47,981 nt of DNA from Salibacterium aidingense DSM 18341. GTDB lineage: Bacteria; Bacillota; Bacilli; Bacillales; Marinococcaceae. The stretch spans positions 1 to 47,981 of the forward strand of contig NZ_AUCI01000025.1 in assembly GCF_000429685.1 (NCBI RefSeq), in the 5' to 3' direction. Positions within the stretch are counted from its first letter, which is position 1. Each line of letters begins with the position of its first letter. A program made the position numbers and the translations under genes. A model generated the notes under the pieces. That model did no database searches. It had not been told where the DNA came from and saw only the letters and a list, made by a program, of their open reading frames with translations. Positions 16,054 to 25,160 of the stretch are shown piece by piece.

Positions 16054-17330
16054 TCTGGGTTGTTCTTTCCTTTGTATTATTAATCATTCTTAATGTTCCA
16101 ATCGCTTTTTCTATTGGTATATCTGGATTGATTTATTTTATACTCGATCCAAATCTTCCTATTAATTTAGCTATCCAACGCTTTGCATCCGGAACCCAGT
16201 CTTTCCCTTTACTGGCAGTGCCATTCTTTGTATTGGCCGGGAACCTTCTGAATGCCACAGGGATAACGGAACGCTTAATTCATTTTGCTAACGCATTAAC
16301 GGGTCATATGGGTGGCGGCCTTGCCCATGTCTCTATCATTTTGAGTGCCATGATGGGCGGGGTTTCCGGTTCAGCCAATGCGGATGCTGCCATGCAAAGC
16401 CGGATTATGGCACCCCAAATGATCACAAAAGGATACTCGGGCGGGTTTTCTGTTTCTGTTATTGCGTTAAGTGCCTTAATCACAGCAACGATTCCCCCAA
16501 GTGTCGGTCTCATTTTATATGGATTCGTAGGCGAAGTATCGATCGGCCAGCTGTTTATTGCGGGGGTAGTACCAGGCATTTTAATGACCATTACCTTAAT
16601 GATAACGTCCACCATCATTTCCAAAAAACGAAACTATCAACCGGCCAATATCGAAAGGGCTTCTTTCAAAACCGTACTGCGGACATTTAAAGAAAGCTTC
16701 TGGGGCCTGCTTTTTCCGGTCATCCTTATAGTCGGAATCCGCTTCGGCGTTTTTACCGCTTCAGAAGCCGGAGCCTTTGCGGTCGTTTATGCTTTCTTGG
16801 TGGGAATGTTTATTTATAGGGAATTGGATTGGAAAAAGTTAAACAAAGTCCTGAAAAATACGGTAGAGGATAATGCCGTCATTATGCTCATGATTGCTGC
16901 TGCCTCTATTTTAGGGTATGTCATTACATCAGCGCGCATCCCCCAGCAGGCCACTCAAGGCATACTGGCATTCACGGATAACTCATTCCTAATTATTCTT
17001 GTCGTCTTATTCTTTCTCTTAATAGCCGGGATGGTGATGGAAGCAACAGTAAATACTTTGCTGTTAACCCCTATTCTTCTGCCGATCATGACCAATATCG
17101 GCGTAGACCCGGTTCATTTCGGCATATTAATGATGACCATCGTAACGATGGGCGGCATGACTCCTCCTATCGGAGTAACCATGTATACGGTTTGTTCATT
17201 ATCGAACGTCTCTGTATATGATTATATGAAAGAATCTGTCCCTTTTATATTATCCATCATCCTTTTTGTCATGGTGCTGGCCATCTTTCCCCAGATTACC
17301 TTATTCCTCCCCGAATTATTAATGCGTTAA
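16050..17330 (+). CDS. dctM: TRAP transporter large permease DctM
   Basis: The 426-residue, roughly twelve-helix subunit forms the sodium-coupled channel of the TRAP system. GLAHVSIILSAMMGGVSGSANADAA, ATIPPSVGLILYGF and GGMTPPIGVTMYTVCSLSNV are hallmark sequences. It is the last gene of gntR2-isomerase-dctPQM and is followed by a terminator at 17339. Both permeases are intact, so the frameshift in dctP is either recent or an assembly error. Confidence 0.94.
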   Translation: MIWVVLSFVLLIILNVPIAFSIGISGLIYFILDPNLPINLAIQRFASGTQSFPLLAVPFFVLAGNLLNATGITERLIHFANALTGHMGGGLAHVSIILSAMMGGVSGSANADAAMQSRIMAPQMITKGYSGGFSVSVIALSALITATIPPSVGLILYGFVGEVSIGQLFIAGVVPGILMTITLMITSTIISKKRNYQPANIERASFKTVLRTFKESFWGLLFPVILIVGIRFGVFTASEAGAFAVVYAFLVGMFIYRELDWKKLNKVLKNTVEDNAVIMLMIAAASILGYVITSARIPQQATQGILAFTDNSFLIILVVLFFLLIAGMVMEATVNTLLLTPILLPIMTNIGVDPVHFGILMMTIVTMGGMTPPIGVTMYTVCSLSNVSVYDYMKESVPFILSIILFVMVLAIFPQITLFLPELLMR

Positions 17331-17338
17331 TTTCCTAA

Positions 17339-17372
17339 ACAAGCTGTGGTCGACCACACAGCTTGTTTTTTT
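17339..17372 (+). terminator. Rho-independent terminator after dctM
   Basis: ACAAGCTGTG pairs perfectly with CACAGCTTGT across an 8-base loop (GTCGACCA), followed by seven T. It ends the uronate isomerase/TRAP transcript. Confidence 0.9.
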
Positions 17373-17429
17373 ATTTCTTCCCCTTTTTAATACACTCTTT
17401 ATAAAACTTTACCTCTTCTTAACTAACTC

Positions 17430-17445
17430 AACTTGTTAACAAGTT
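17430..17445. promoter_or_regulatory. Probable PhnF operator, perfect palindrome AACTTGTTAACAAGTT
   Basis: AACTTGTTAACAAGTT is a perfect 16-base palindrome 35 bases before phnF. GntR/HutC regulators bind such AT-rich palindromes, so autoregulation and control of the phn operon by PhnF is likely. Confidence 0.7.
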
Positions 17446-17479
17446 ACGGTATAACTAGTTGGACAGGAGGTGATAACGG

Positions 17480-18202
17480 ATGGCGCTGGAAAGCTTTTCT
17501 AGCCTGCATCTTGAAGTTTCCGATTATATTATCAGCCAGATTAAACATGATCATTACAAGCCCGGGCAGAAGATTCCTTCGGAACATGCGCTTGCGGAAA
17601 CATTTCAAACCAACCGGTCTGTCATACGGCAGGCAGTGATGCGTGTGACGAATCTCGGGTGGGTCACCCCGGTTCAAGGTAAAGGAGCATTTGTCAATGA
17701 ACGGCCAAAACCAATCCCATTTCATCTTTCTTCCCGCACCTGTTTTTCTAAAAATGTGGAGAAAACTGGAAAACGTTTTGGAAGCAAACTAATGAAATGG
17801 TCCAAAGAACCCCCTACTGAATATGAAGCCGACAGACTGCAGCTGGGAGGGAAAAGTTTAGTATACCGACTTCATATACTTCGCAGTGCGGATGAACATC
17901 CAATGGCTTTAACCACATCGGTGCTGCCGGCCGAAGAAGTCCCCGCCCTTGAAAAGCAGTTGGACCACTTTTATTCCCTTTATCAAATGCTGGAAGAAAC
18001 GTATCATTTCACCCCTCTTCGGTCTTTTTCTACGGTGGCTGCGGAATTTCCGTCCATCGAAGAGGGTCAGCATTTGGAAACACCGGAAAACGTGCCGATT
18101 ATTCATATTGAAAGCGTGATGAATCACCCAGGCGGGGCGCCCGTCGAACTGGCCAATGCCAAAATTCGGAGTGACATGGCCACCTGTTTCATTGAATTTT
18201 AA
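17480..18202 (+). CDS. phnF: GntR/HutC-family (UTRA) regulator PhnF
   Basis: The 240-residue protein has an N-terminal winged helix (KIPSEHALAETFQTNRSVIRQAVMRV, then VQGKGAFV) and a C-terminal UTRA ligand domain (about residues 90-235, ending in MNHPGGAPVELANAKIRSD). It lies first in the phosphonate cluster, so it is the PhnF-type regulator, and the 16-base palindrome in front fits. ATG follows GGAGGTGAT. It is separated by 74 bases from phnD. Confidence 0.85.
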   Translation: MALESFSSLHLEVSDYIISQIKHDHYKPGQKIPSEHALAETFQTNRSVIRQAVMRVTNLGWVTPVQGKGAFVNERPKPIPFHLSSRTCFSKNVEKTGKRFGSKLMKWSKEPPTEYEADRLQLGGKSLVYRLHILRSADEHPMALTTSVLPAEEVPALEKQLDHFYSLYQMLEETYHFTPLRSFSTVAAEFPSIEEGQHLETPENVPIIHIESVMNHPGGAPVELANAKIRSDMATCFIEF

Positions 18203-18276
18203 CCGAAGAAGAAAAGCTCTGAAATTAGTGCCAAGACAGAATTCCCTAAAAATATTACAAAGGAGTGGAAGACTCG

Positions 18277-19194
18277 ATGTTGAGAAGTGTGAATGTTTTT
18301 TTCGCCGTCTTTACGATTATCTTCCTTATGAGTGGCTGCGGCGGGGAAAATGATGTATCTGGAGAGCAGAATAATAGCAGCGCGGATGAAACAATAACAT
18401 TTGCTGTGACCGATTTAGTAGGAATGGAAGAGTTAAAACGAAACTTTGAACCATTTCAGGAAGAATTAAGCAATATTCTGGAACAAGAGGTGGAGCTCTT
18501 TCCCGTATCCGATCGGACAGCTGCCGTTTCCGCCCTCCAGTCAGATCAAGCTGACTTAGTTCTAACCGGGCCGGCAGAGTACATTATTATTAACGAAACC
18601 ACAAATATTGCTCCATTGGTGGGGTTAACACGTCCCGGTTACCGGTCTGCCATCGCTGTGAAGAAATCCAGTGATTACGAATCTATTGAAGATTTAGAAG
18701 GTGCCTCCATCGGTATGTCTGATATTGGATCCACAAGCGGGCATCTGGGACCATCCAAAATTCTCATGGATAACGGGATAAACCCGCAGGAAGATGTTGA
18801 TATAAAAATGCTGGGCGATGCCGATCTGACCGCTTTTGCTAACGGGGATGTAGAGGCATGGGGAGGCAACCTTCCCGATGATCTTCAGCGCTTTGCCGAA
18901 TCCGACTCAAATGACCTTTCCATGGACGAGCTTCGTATCTTTGAAGGACGGGAACTGCCAAACGATATTTTCATTGCAAACAGTAATACCTTATCGGAAG
19001 AGCAGATCAACCGTATTCAGGAAAGCATGAGCAATAACGCTCAGGCCCTGGTTGATTCTATTGCCGACGGCAGTAAAAACAAAAAATACGAAGAGTCGGA
19101 GATTATCGAAGCGGACGACAGCCAATATGAATATGTCCGCGGAATGTATGAAGCGATTGGTGTGAACGACCTGACTGAATTCGTCGGAGACTAA
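18277..19194 (+). CDS. phnD: Phosphonate ABC transporter substrate-binding lipoprotein PhnD
   Basis: This is the extracellular phosphonate receptor. I start it at the ATG at 18277 (AGGAG 11 bases upstream), giving MLRSVNVFFAVFTIIFLMSG and lipobox Cys21, 305 residues in total. The mature part has the PhnD type-2 periplasmic fold: FAVTDLVGMEELKRNF, LQSDQADLVLTGPAEY, GASIGMSDIGSTSGHLGPS and GDADLTAFANGDVEAWGG. The GSTSGH and GPAEY segments line the phosphonate site in the family. It is followed 18 bases later by phnC. Confidence 0.93.
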   Translation: MLRSVNVFFAVFTIIFLMSGCGGENDVSGEQNNSSADETITFAVTDLVGMEELKRNFEPFQEELSNILEQEVELFPVSDRTAAVSALQSDQADLVLTGPAEYIIINETTNIAPLVGLTRPGYRSAIAVKKSSDYESIEDLEGASIGMSDIGSTSGHLGPSKILMDNGINPQEDVDIKMLGDADLTAFANGDVEAWGGNLPDDLQRFAESDSNDLSMDELRIFEGRELPNDIFIANSNTLSEEQINRIQESMSNNAQALVDSIADGSKNKKYEESEIIEADDSQYEYVRGMYEAIGVNDLTEFVGD

Positions 19195-19212
19195 AGGAAA
19201 GAGGGAGACGTT

Positions 19213-19968
19213 ATGCAAATATCAGTGAATCATTTGTCCAAAAAGTTTTCAGATGGTCATGCCGCGTTGGAGAACGTCTCGTTTTCAGTTAATGAGGGGG
19301 AACATGTCACCATATTGGGCCCAAATGGAGCCGGCAAATCTACGCTTATTAAAACCATCGTCGGTTTGGAAAAACCCACAACAGGGAGCATTAAGATCGG
19401 GGACACAGAGCTGAACAATATTACCACTAAAAAGTTACAGCAAGTGAGAAAGCGTATCGGGTTTGTCTTTCAAAATCTAAATCTCGTTCAAAATCTATCG
19501 GTTTTTCAGAATGTCCTATTTGGAACCATGGGCCGGACCAAAAACTTTTTAAGCTGGTGGCCGCAGACGGCTTCGCGTTATGACCGGGAACTGACTATGA
19601 GTTATCTGGAAGATGTCGGGATGGAACACAGCGCCAAAAAAAGAGTGGATCAGTTATCCGGCGGCCAGCAGCAGAGAGTGGCCATTGCCAAAATGATGAT
19701 GCAGCAGCCTGATATTGTTATTGCCGATGAACCCATTGCCAGCCTGGATCCTCAGGCCGGTGAAGAAATCATGCATTTATTAACGTCTCTTATCAAGCAA
19801 AACCATGTAACCATGGTTTCCGTGCTGCATCAATTAGAGATTTCAAAGAAATATGCGGACAGGCTGATCGGATTAAAAGGCGGAAAACTGGTGATGGATA
19901 CTTCTTCTTATGATACGAACACACAGCATTTAAACGAGTTATACAACAAATCTGCTGTTCTTGTGTAA
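19213..19968 (+). CDS. phnC: Phosphonate ABC transporter ATPase PhnC
   Basis: A 251-residue ABC ATPase. Walker A is GPNGAGKST (near residue 36), the Q-loop is VFQNLNLVQ, the signature is LSGGQQQRVAIAKMMMQQP, Walker B is DIVIADEPIASLD and the switch His is in VSVLHQLEI. The LFGTMGRTK insertion after the Q-loop is seen in PhnC proteins. It works with PhnD and PhnE as the phosphonate importer. Confidence 0.95.
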   Translation: MQISVNHLSKKFSDGHAALENVSFSVNEGEHVTILGPNGAGKSTLIKTIVGLEKPTTGSIKIGDTELNNITTKKLQQVRKRIGFVFQNLNLVQNLSVFQNVLFGTMGRTKNFLSWWPQTASRYDRELTMSYLEDVGMEHSAKKRVDQLSGGQQQRVAIAKMMMQQPDIVIADEPIASLDPQAGEEIMHLLTSLIKQNHVTMVSVLHQLEISKKYADRLIGLKGGKLVMDTSSYDTNTQHLNELYNKSAVLV

Positions 19969-19987
19969 AAAATGATTGGGTGATGGG

Positions 19988-20785
19988 ATGGAACATAAAC
20001 AACGGGCAGAGATGCCTAAAAGATGGGGAAAGCCTTCCGTACTGACATGGATATTAGGAATAGCTCTTATTCTTATTATCGTCCATGGTCTGGATCGAAG
20101 TGAATTGACAGTGGCCAGACTCTTTGAAGGAGCGGGAAGGCTGGCAGAATTTATAGCCCATGCTTTTCCTCCTAATGTAAATAGATTAAACGAAGTCCTG
20201 ATTGCTGCATTTGAAACGCTGGAAATTGCTGTAATCGGTACATTGACCGGTGCATTACTAAGTATACCAATCGCCCTGCTTGCTGCTCAAAATACAACGC
20301 CTCATAAAAGTTTATATGTCGGAGCACGGACCTTTATTTCTTTTTTACGTGCTATTCCCGACCTTGTCTGGGGACTGATTTTCGTAGTAGCCATCGGGCT
20401 TGGTCCGGCCCCCGGGATTTTTGCCATAACCGTCGACGTTATTGGTTTTTGCGGACGTTTCTTTTCCGAGCGCATTGAAGAAGTCGACGAGGGGCCGATC
20501 AATTCGTTAAAAGTAAGCGGAGCCCCGATTATTGCAATTGTGACCGGCGCTCTGCTTCCTGCCACGCTTCCTTCTTTTACCGCCACTACATTATTTGCTT
20601 TAGAACAGGCTATACGTTCCGCCGTCGTATTAGGGCTTGTCGGTGCCGGCGGTATTGGGGTAGAGCTGCAAACCTCCATGCAAATGCTGCTTTACGATGA
20701 GGCGTTAACGATCATTTTAATTATCTTTCTGATCGTCATTATGATAGAAAGGCTTTCTGCCTGGATCCGCAGTAAAATTATTTAA
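19988..20785 (+). CDS. phnE: Phosphonate ABC transporter permease PhnE
   Basis: A 265-residue permease with about six membrane helices. The EAA-like loop with RFFSERIEEVDEGPINSLKVSGA and LEQAIRSAVVLGLVGAGGIGVEL are typical PhnE segments. The ATG at 19988 is chosen; a TTG at 19976 would add four residues. It is the last gene of the importer before the C-P lyase core. Confidence 0.93.
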   Translation: MEHKQRAEMPKRWGKPSVLTWILGIALILIIVHGLDRSELTVARLFEGAGRLAEFIAHAFPPNVNRLNEVLIAAFETLEIAVIGTLTGALLSIPIALLAAQNTTPHKSLYVGARTFISFLRAIPDLVWGLIFVVAIGLGPAPGIFAITVDVIGFCGRFFSERIEEVDEGPINSLKVSGAPIIAIVTGALLPATLPSFTATTLFALEQAIRSAVVLGLVGAGGIGVELQTSMQMLLYDEALTIILIIFLIVIMIERLSAWIRSKII

Positions 20786-20821
20786 TTTTTCTGCCTGTAT
20801 AGATAAGGAGGTTCAACCACC

Positions 20822-22012
20822 ATGCATCAGACTATTATTACTAACGGAACAATCGTCACACCTGGGGAAACGTTCAAAGGAAACATTGTCCTTTCCAACG
20901 GAATCATTGAAGACATCGAGAAAACAGACGGTTCTTCCACCCTTCATTTACAATCTGATAACTATGAGACAGTGAATGCTGAGGATAAATACGTCCTGCC
21001 GGGCCTGATTGATACCCACAGTGACGCTTTCGAAAAAATAATTAATCCTCGTAAAAACGCCCTGTTCCCTTTCTCTTTCAGCTTCCAGGCTATGCAGCCC
21101 CAACTGCTCTCCTGCGGGATAACTACGATGCTGCATGCGGTATCCTTTAATGGAGAAGAAGGGCTGCGTTCCAATGAGAATGGACTGAAGATAGCACGTG
21201 AGATTGAAAAGCTTCAGCTCAGCAGGGATGCCAGCCTGCGGCACTTCCTTCACGTCCGCTATGAAATCACGAATGAAGAAGGGCTGACCGTCCTTAACGA
21301 TTTAATAGAACAAAAACTCGTCTATCTTCTTTCTATCATGGACCATTCTTCCCAATATGACAGTCCGTATCAATTGGATAAAACGGTGGGATTAACAGAA
21401 GAAGAAGTCTTTCAGTTAGCGGAAGACGCACGTTCCAAAAAAGCGTTGATTGATCCTTCTAAATGGAAGAAGTTAATCAATACCGCACAAAACCAGGGGA
21501 TTTCAGTGGCTTCTCACGATGACGAAACAAAAGAACACGTAGAACAGTTCCGGCAGTTAGGCGTTACGATCAGCGAGTTTCCTCTTACCACCGAAGCAGC
21601 TCAATATGCCGTAGACCACGATATGTTTACCGTTTTTGGAGCTCCTAATATTATCCGTGGAAAATCTCATAAAAACAGTATCTCTGCGAAAGAGGCTGTC
21701 GAAAAGGAACTCGCCGCTATCATTTGTTCAGACTACTACCCTTATTCTCTGCTTCCCTCTATTTTCCATCTTCATAACGAGGGGATGGAGCTCCATCAGG
21801 CTGTGGCTCTTGCTACGCTGCATCCTGCTCAGGCATTACAGGTAGATTCCTGGCTCGGCTCGTTAGAAACTGGAAAAACAGCCGACCTTTGCCTGGTCGA
21901 ACATACGCCTGAAGACCGTGTTTCCGTTACAGATGTCATGGTAAATGGAGAGTGGAATTTCGTGCAGAGAAAAGGAAATGTGCGGAATCCAGCCAACAGC
22001 GTACATTCTTAA
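20822..22012 (+). CDS. phnM: Ribose 1-methylphosphonate 5-triphosphate diphosphatase PhnM
   Basis: PhnM cleaves pyrophosphate from alpha-D-ribose 1-methylphosphonate 5-triphosphate, giving the 5-phosphate that PhnJ uses. The 396-residue amidohydrolase has the metal motif LPGLIDTHSDAFEK, MDHSSQYDSPYQL, ASHDDETKEH, GAPNIIRGKSHKN and AIICSDYYPYSLLPSIF. It starts 36 bases after phnE behind AAGGAGG. Placing phnM before phnG differs from E. coli, where it follows phnL. Confidence 0.94.
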   Translation: MHQTIITNGTIVTPGETFKGNIVLSNGIIEDIEKTDGSSTLHLQSDNYETVNAEDKYVLPGLIDTHSDAFEKIINPRKNALFPFSFSFQAMQPQLLSCGITTMLHAVSFNGEEGLRSNENGLKIAREIEKLQLSRDASLRHFLHVRYEITNEEGLTVLNDLIEQKLVYLLSIMDHSSQYDSPYQLDKTVGLTEEEVFQLAEDARSKKALIDPSKWKKLINTAQNQGISVASHDDETKEHVEQFRQLGVTISEFPLTTEAAQYAVDHDMFTVFGAPNIIRGKSHKNSISAKEAVEKELAAIICSDYYPYSLLPSIFHLHNEGMELHQAVALATLHPAQALQVDSWLGSLETGKTADLCLVEHTPEDRVSVTDVMVNGEWNFVQRKGNVRNPANSVHS

Positions 22013-22026
22013 CCGGAGGTGGCCTT

Positions 22027-22461
22027 TTGAAAAAAGCACGCTTGTCCAGAATCCTCGTTCATGCATCATTAGATTTTATTGAAGATTTTTCTAATCAAAT
22101 AGAAGAAAACTATCAGATAAGTTTGGAAACAAAACCACAAAAAAGTCTCGTTCTTATGAAAACAAAAGACTCGGTGTCCGGCCTGAATTTTTATAACGGC
22201 GAGATTCTTGTTACGGAATGTAAAGTAACGATTCACCACTTTCATGGCTTTGGTATTGTCATGGGAGAACAGCCGGATCGTTCCTTTTACATGGCTGTCA
22301 TCGATGCTGCGTTTAATGCAGAGCTGCCGGAAATCTCTTCCTGGAAGGATAGACTGATCCAGGAAGAAGCACGAATAGAAAAAGAAAAACTTTCCGAAAC
22401 AAAAAATGCCGAAGCCAGCCGGGTTCAATTTGACACCATGGAGGGATTTGATGAAAGGTGA
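22027..22461 (+). CDS. phnG: C-P lyase core subunit PhnG
   Basis: I place the start at the TTG at 22027, just after CCGGAGGTGG, giving 144 residues, close to E. coli PhnG (150). The longer open frame overlaps phnM in another frame and is unlikely. ARLSRILVHASLD, NFYNGEILVTECKV, HFHGFGIVMGEQPDRSFYMA and IDAAFNAELPE are PhnG-like. It is part of the PhnGHIJ complex that transfers the phosphonate to ribose triphosphate. It overlaps phnH by 11 bases. Confidence 0.9.
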   Translation: MKKARLSRILVHASLDFIEDFSNQIEENYQISLETKPQKSLVLMKTKDSVSGLNFYNGEILVTECKVTIHHFHGFGIVMGEQPDRSFYMAVIDAAFNAELPEISSWKDRLIQEEARIEKEKLSETKNAEASRVQFDTMEGFDER

Positions 22462-23053
22462 CCAAGCATTTGACCTTGTTCACGATTCCCAGCTCATTTA
22501 CCGGGAGATGCTGGAAGCTGTTTCCCGCCCCGGCACCATCTCCAACATCAAAACAGTCTTAACCAAGCTTCCTGATTCACCAGTGAATCCAGGCCTGATA
22601 GGCATGGCACTCACTATTTTGGACGGCGAAACCAGTTTTGCTGTGGTGCCGGAGTTCTCGAAGCTCTCCTCATATATCCAGCAAAAAACGGGGAGCCGGG
22701 TGGAAACGCTGGACCAGGCGGACTATATTTTAATGCATGATCTCTCCCTCGTTCCCTCATTTTCCGAGGTGATCGAAACGATAAAAAAAGGAACGTTGAT
22801 CGATCCACATGACAGTGCCACTCTCCTGATACAAGTGAAGAGCTTTTCTGCCACCAACGGGGCTCCCTATATATTAAGCGGACCCGGCATTGCTTCTGAA
22901 TCCCAGGTCCCTATCGAGGGGCTGCCGGAGAATTGGGAGAAAACCCGGCAACGCGCTAATAAGGAATTCCCATTAGGCATCGACTTCTTTTTCGTTTCTC
23001 AAGCGGCAGAGATCTTGAGCATTCCGAGGACAACGCGGATAAGAAAAGCATAA
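22451..23053 (+). CDS. phnH: C-P lyase core subunit PhnH
   Basis: A 200-residue PhnH starting at the ATG at 22451, behind GGAGGG inside the end of phnG. DLVHDSQLIYREMLEAVSRPGTI, LLDGETSFAV-like LTILDGETSFAVV, LIDPHDSATLLI, LSGPGIASE and FPLGIDFFFV are typical. It binds at the PhnI side of the core complex. A 144-base gap follows it, unusual inside this tightly packed operon. Confidence 0.92.
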   Translation: MKGDQAFDLVHDSQLIYREMLEAVSRPGTISNIKTVLTKLPDSPVNPGLIGMALTILDGETSFAVVPEFSKLSSYIQQKTGSRVETLDQADYILMHDLSLVPSFSEVIETIKKGTLIDPHDSATLLIQVKSFSATNGAPYILSGPGIASESQVPIEGLPENWEKTRQRANKEFPLGIDFFFVSQAAEILSIPRTTRIRKA

Positions 23054-23197
23054 GCGTCCCGGGAAGCCGTGACAGGTTCTAGACCGGCTCCGTATAAGGG
23101 AGGAAACCAGCTTTAGACGAAACGGTTTTTGTATTGCCTCCTCTTCAGTTTCTGCTTAGGAGAGGGCGAGTTTTTATTAGAGAAAGGGTGATTCAGC
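23054..23197 (+). other. Structured gap between phnH and phnI
   Basis: The only large gap inside phnMGHIJKL contains the inverted segment CCTCCTCTT .. AGGAGAGG (about 23138-23168) followed by TTTTT, which resembles a weak internal terminator or attenuator. No gene is seen here. Confidence 0.4.
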
Positions 23198-24307
23198 GTG
23201 GGATATGTCACCGTCACTGGAGGACAAACTGCCATTGAAGAAGCAGAGAAACTGCTGCACCACTACCGGACAGGGCAGTCCAGCCATCCTCTTCATCCCG
23301 AAACAATCGAAAAACAGATGCGCCTTCTTGTGGACCGGATTATGGGAGAAGGAGGGCTTTATGCACCGGACCATGCCTCTCTTGCCTTGAAACAGGCGGA
23401 AGGAGATCCGGCAGAGGCCGCGTTTTTATTAAGAGCCTACCGCTCCACGCTCTCCCGTAACTTTTATACGAAAACAGTAGATCCGGGAGAGATGAGATTG
23501 ATCCGTCGTATTTCCTCTACTTTTAAAGATATTCCGGGCGGCCAAGTTTTAGGCCCAACCTATGATTATACCCACCGCCTCTTAAACTTCAGCTTACGAG
23601 AAGAAACAGAAGAAGACTTTTCTGAGTTTCTGGAGGCTGTAGATATTGATTCAGAACAGGTTGAGCAAACCCCCTCGTTCAAAAAAGTAACAGAACTGCT
23701 GAAAGCAGAAAATTTACTGGCAGACTCAGAAATGGAGCAGGAACAGGAGCCGGTCGATATTACACGGGAGAAACCTGCATTTCCTTTAAGCAGGTCGGCA
23801 AGACTGCAGTCTTTGGCACGCGGGGAAACCGGAGCCATGTCAGCCCTGGCTTACAGCGCTGTCCGGGGTCACGGTAAAGTCCATCCTACGATTGGGGAAT
23901 TAAGAGTCGGCTATGCAGATATCGAAATCGAATACCCCGGCCGTGAAAACGAGAGCCTTTACATAGGGGAAACGATGCTGACCGAAGTCGAAACGGTAAA
24001 CTCTTTTACAGAGACCATAAATAATCAAGCCGGCGGGCTTAATCTTGGATACGGGCTTGTCTTTGGGCACAATGAATTAAAAGCAATCTCCATGGCTGTG
24101 TTAGAGCACAGCCTGGCAACAGAAGGAGAGGCTCCGGTGCACGACGAAGAATTTGTACTGCTTCATATAGACAGCGTCGATTCCTCCGGCTTTATTTCTC
24201 ATATGAAAATGCCTCATTACGTTACCTTCCAGGCCCAGTTAAACCGCTTAAGAAAATTTCAGGAAGAGGAAGGAGGGAAGCCGGAAGATGAGTCCCGAAA
24301 GCAGTAA
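23198..24307 (+). CDS. phnI: C-P lyase core subunit PhnI
   Basis: A 369-residue protein with a GTG start (AAAGGGTGA upstream). GYVTVTGGQTAIEEAE, MRLLVDRIMGEGGLYAPDHAS, FLLRAYRSTLSR, RISSTFKDIPGGQVLGPTYDY, GETGAMSALAYSAVRGHGKVHPT and GYGLVFGHNELKAISM are hallmark PhnI segments. With PhnG, PhnH and PhnL it attaches the phosphonate to ribose 1-position of ATP with loss of adenine. It overlaps phnJ by 20 bases, indicating coupled translation. Confidence 0.95.
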   Translation: MGYVTVTGGQTAIEEAEKLLHHYRTGQSSHPLHPETIEKQMRLLVDRIMGEGGLYAPDHASLALKQAEGDPAEAAFLLRAYRSTLSRNFYTKTVDPGEMRLIRRISSTFKDIPGGQVLGPTYDYTHRLLNFSLREETEEDFSEFLEAVDIDSEQVEQTPSFKKVTELLKAENLLADSEMEQEQEPVDITREKPAFPLSRSARLQSLARGETGAMSALAYSAVRGHGKVHPTIGELRVGYADIEIEYPGRENESLYIGETMLTEVETVNSFTETINNQAGGLNLGYGLVFGHNELKAISMAVLEHSLATEGEAPVHDEEFVLLHIDSVDSSGFISHMKMPHYVTFQAQLNRLRKFQEEEGGKPEDESRKQ

Positions 24308-25160
24308 ACGATTCAGGGTTTCCGCTTATAATTTCGGCTTTTTAGATGAAGGTTCCAAACGGGAAATCAGGCGTTCTACATTAAAAGCTGTCGCTATTCC
24401 CGGTTATCAGGTCCCTTTTGCCTCCCGGGAGCTTCCCATTGGAAAAGGGTGGGGGACCGGGGGCATGCAGCTTAGCTTATCATTAGCCGGCTCCCGCGAC
24501 ACGATCAAAGTGATCGATCAGGGCCACGATGACAGCGTAAACGCGGTCAGCATCCGTCATTTAATCCAATCCTGCACACAGGTGGAGATGACAAGGGATT
24601 CGCAAGCGGCCAGTTTAATCCAATCCCGGCACCGCATCCCGGAAATTCCACTTCGAAAAGATCAAATCCTGATTCTACAGGTTCCGCAGCCGGATCCTCT
24701 GAAGAAAGTGGAAAGTCATGAGAAGAAAGTGAAACAGCTTCACGCCGACAAGGATTATAAAGGCATGTGGCTGCATTTATACGAAGATATCAGCCAATGG
24801 GGGGATATTTCCATCAGCGCCGATTACCCGAGTACCGCCCACGAAAGATACTTATTTGCTCCGAGCCCCCTGCCGCGGTGGGATGTTCCTAAATTAAACC
24901 ATTCAGAGGCGTTGTGTCTTCTGGGCGCCGGACGGGAGAAAAAAATATACGCGATTCCTCCGCATACCCAGGTTACTCCGTTGGCATTTGACGATGTTCC
25001 TTTTACTACGGAAAACTTCGGGAAGGCGAGCTGTAAAAATTGTGGAGCCGACAATGTATATCTCGACGAGTTTATCGATGACGAGACTGGACAAAAAACC
25101 TACAGCTGCTCAGACACTGGTTACTGTCATCAGCGGATGGCCGAAAGGAGAATCCAGTAA
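24288..25160 (+). CDS. phnJ: Carbon-phosphorus lyase radical-SAM subunit PhnJ
   Basis: PhnJ breaks the C-P bond in ribose 1-methylphosphonate 5-phosphate using an iron-sulfur cluster and S-adenosylmethionine. The 290-residue protein has the unusual late cysteine motif: Cys249, Cys252 and Cys274 for the cluster, with Cys280 as the thiyl-radical residue. The spacing matches E. coli PhnJ (241, 244, 266, 272). YNFGFLDEGSKREIRRS, GGMQLSLSL and SADYPSTAHERYLFAPSPLPRWDVPKLN are also conserved. Its stop shares one base with the phnK start. Confidence 0.96.
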   Translation: MSPESSKRFRVSAYNFGFLDEGSKREIRRSTLKAVAIPGYQVPFASRELPIGKGWGTGGMQLSLSLAGSRDTIKVIDQGHDDSVNAVSIRHLIQSCTQVEMTRDSQAASLIQSRHRIPEIPLRKDQILILQVPQPDPLKKVESHEKKVKQLHADKDYKGMWLHLYEDISQWGDISISADYPSTAHERYLFAPSPLPRWDVPKLNHSEALCLLGAGREKKIYAIPPHTQVTPLAFDDVPFTTENFGKASCKNCGADNVYLDEFIDDETGQKTYSCSDTGYCHQRMAERRIQ

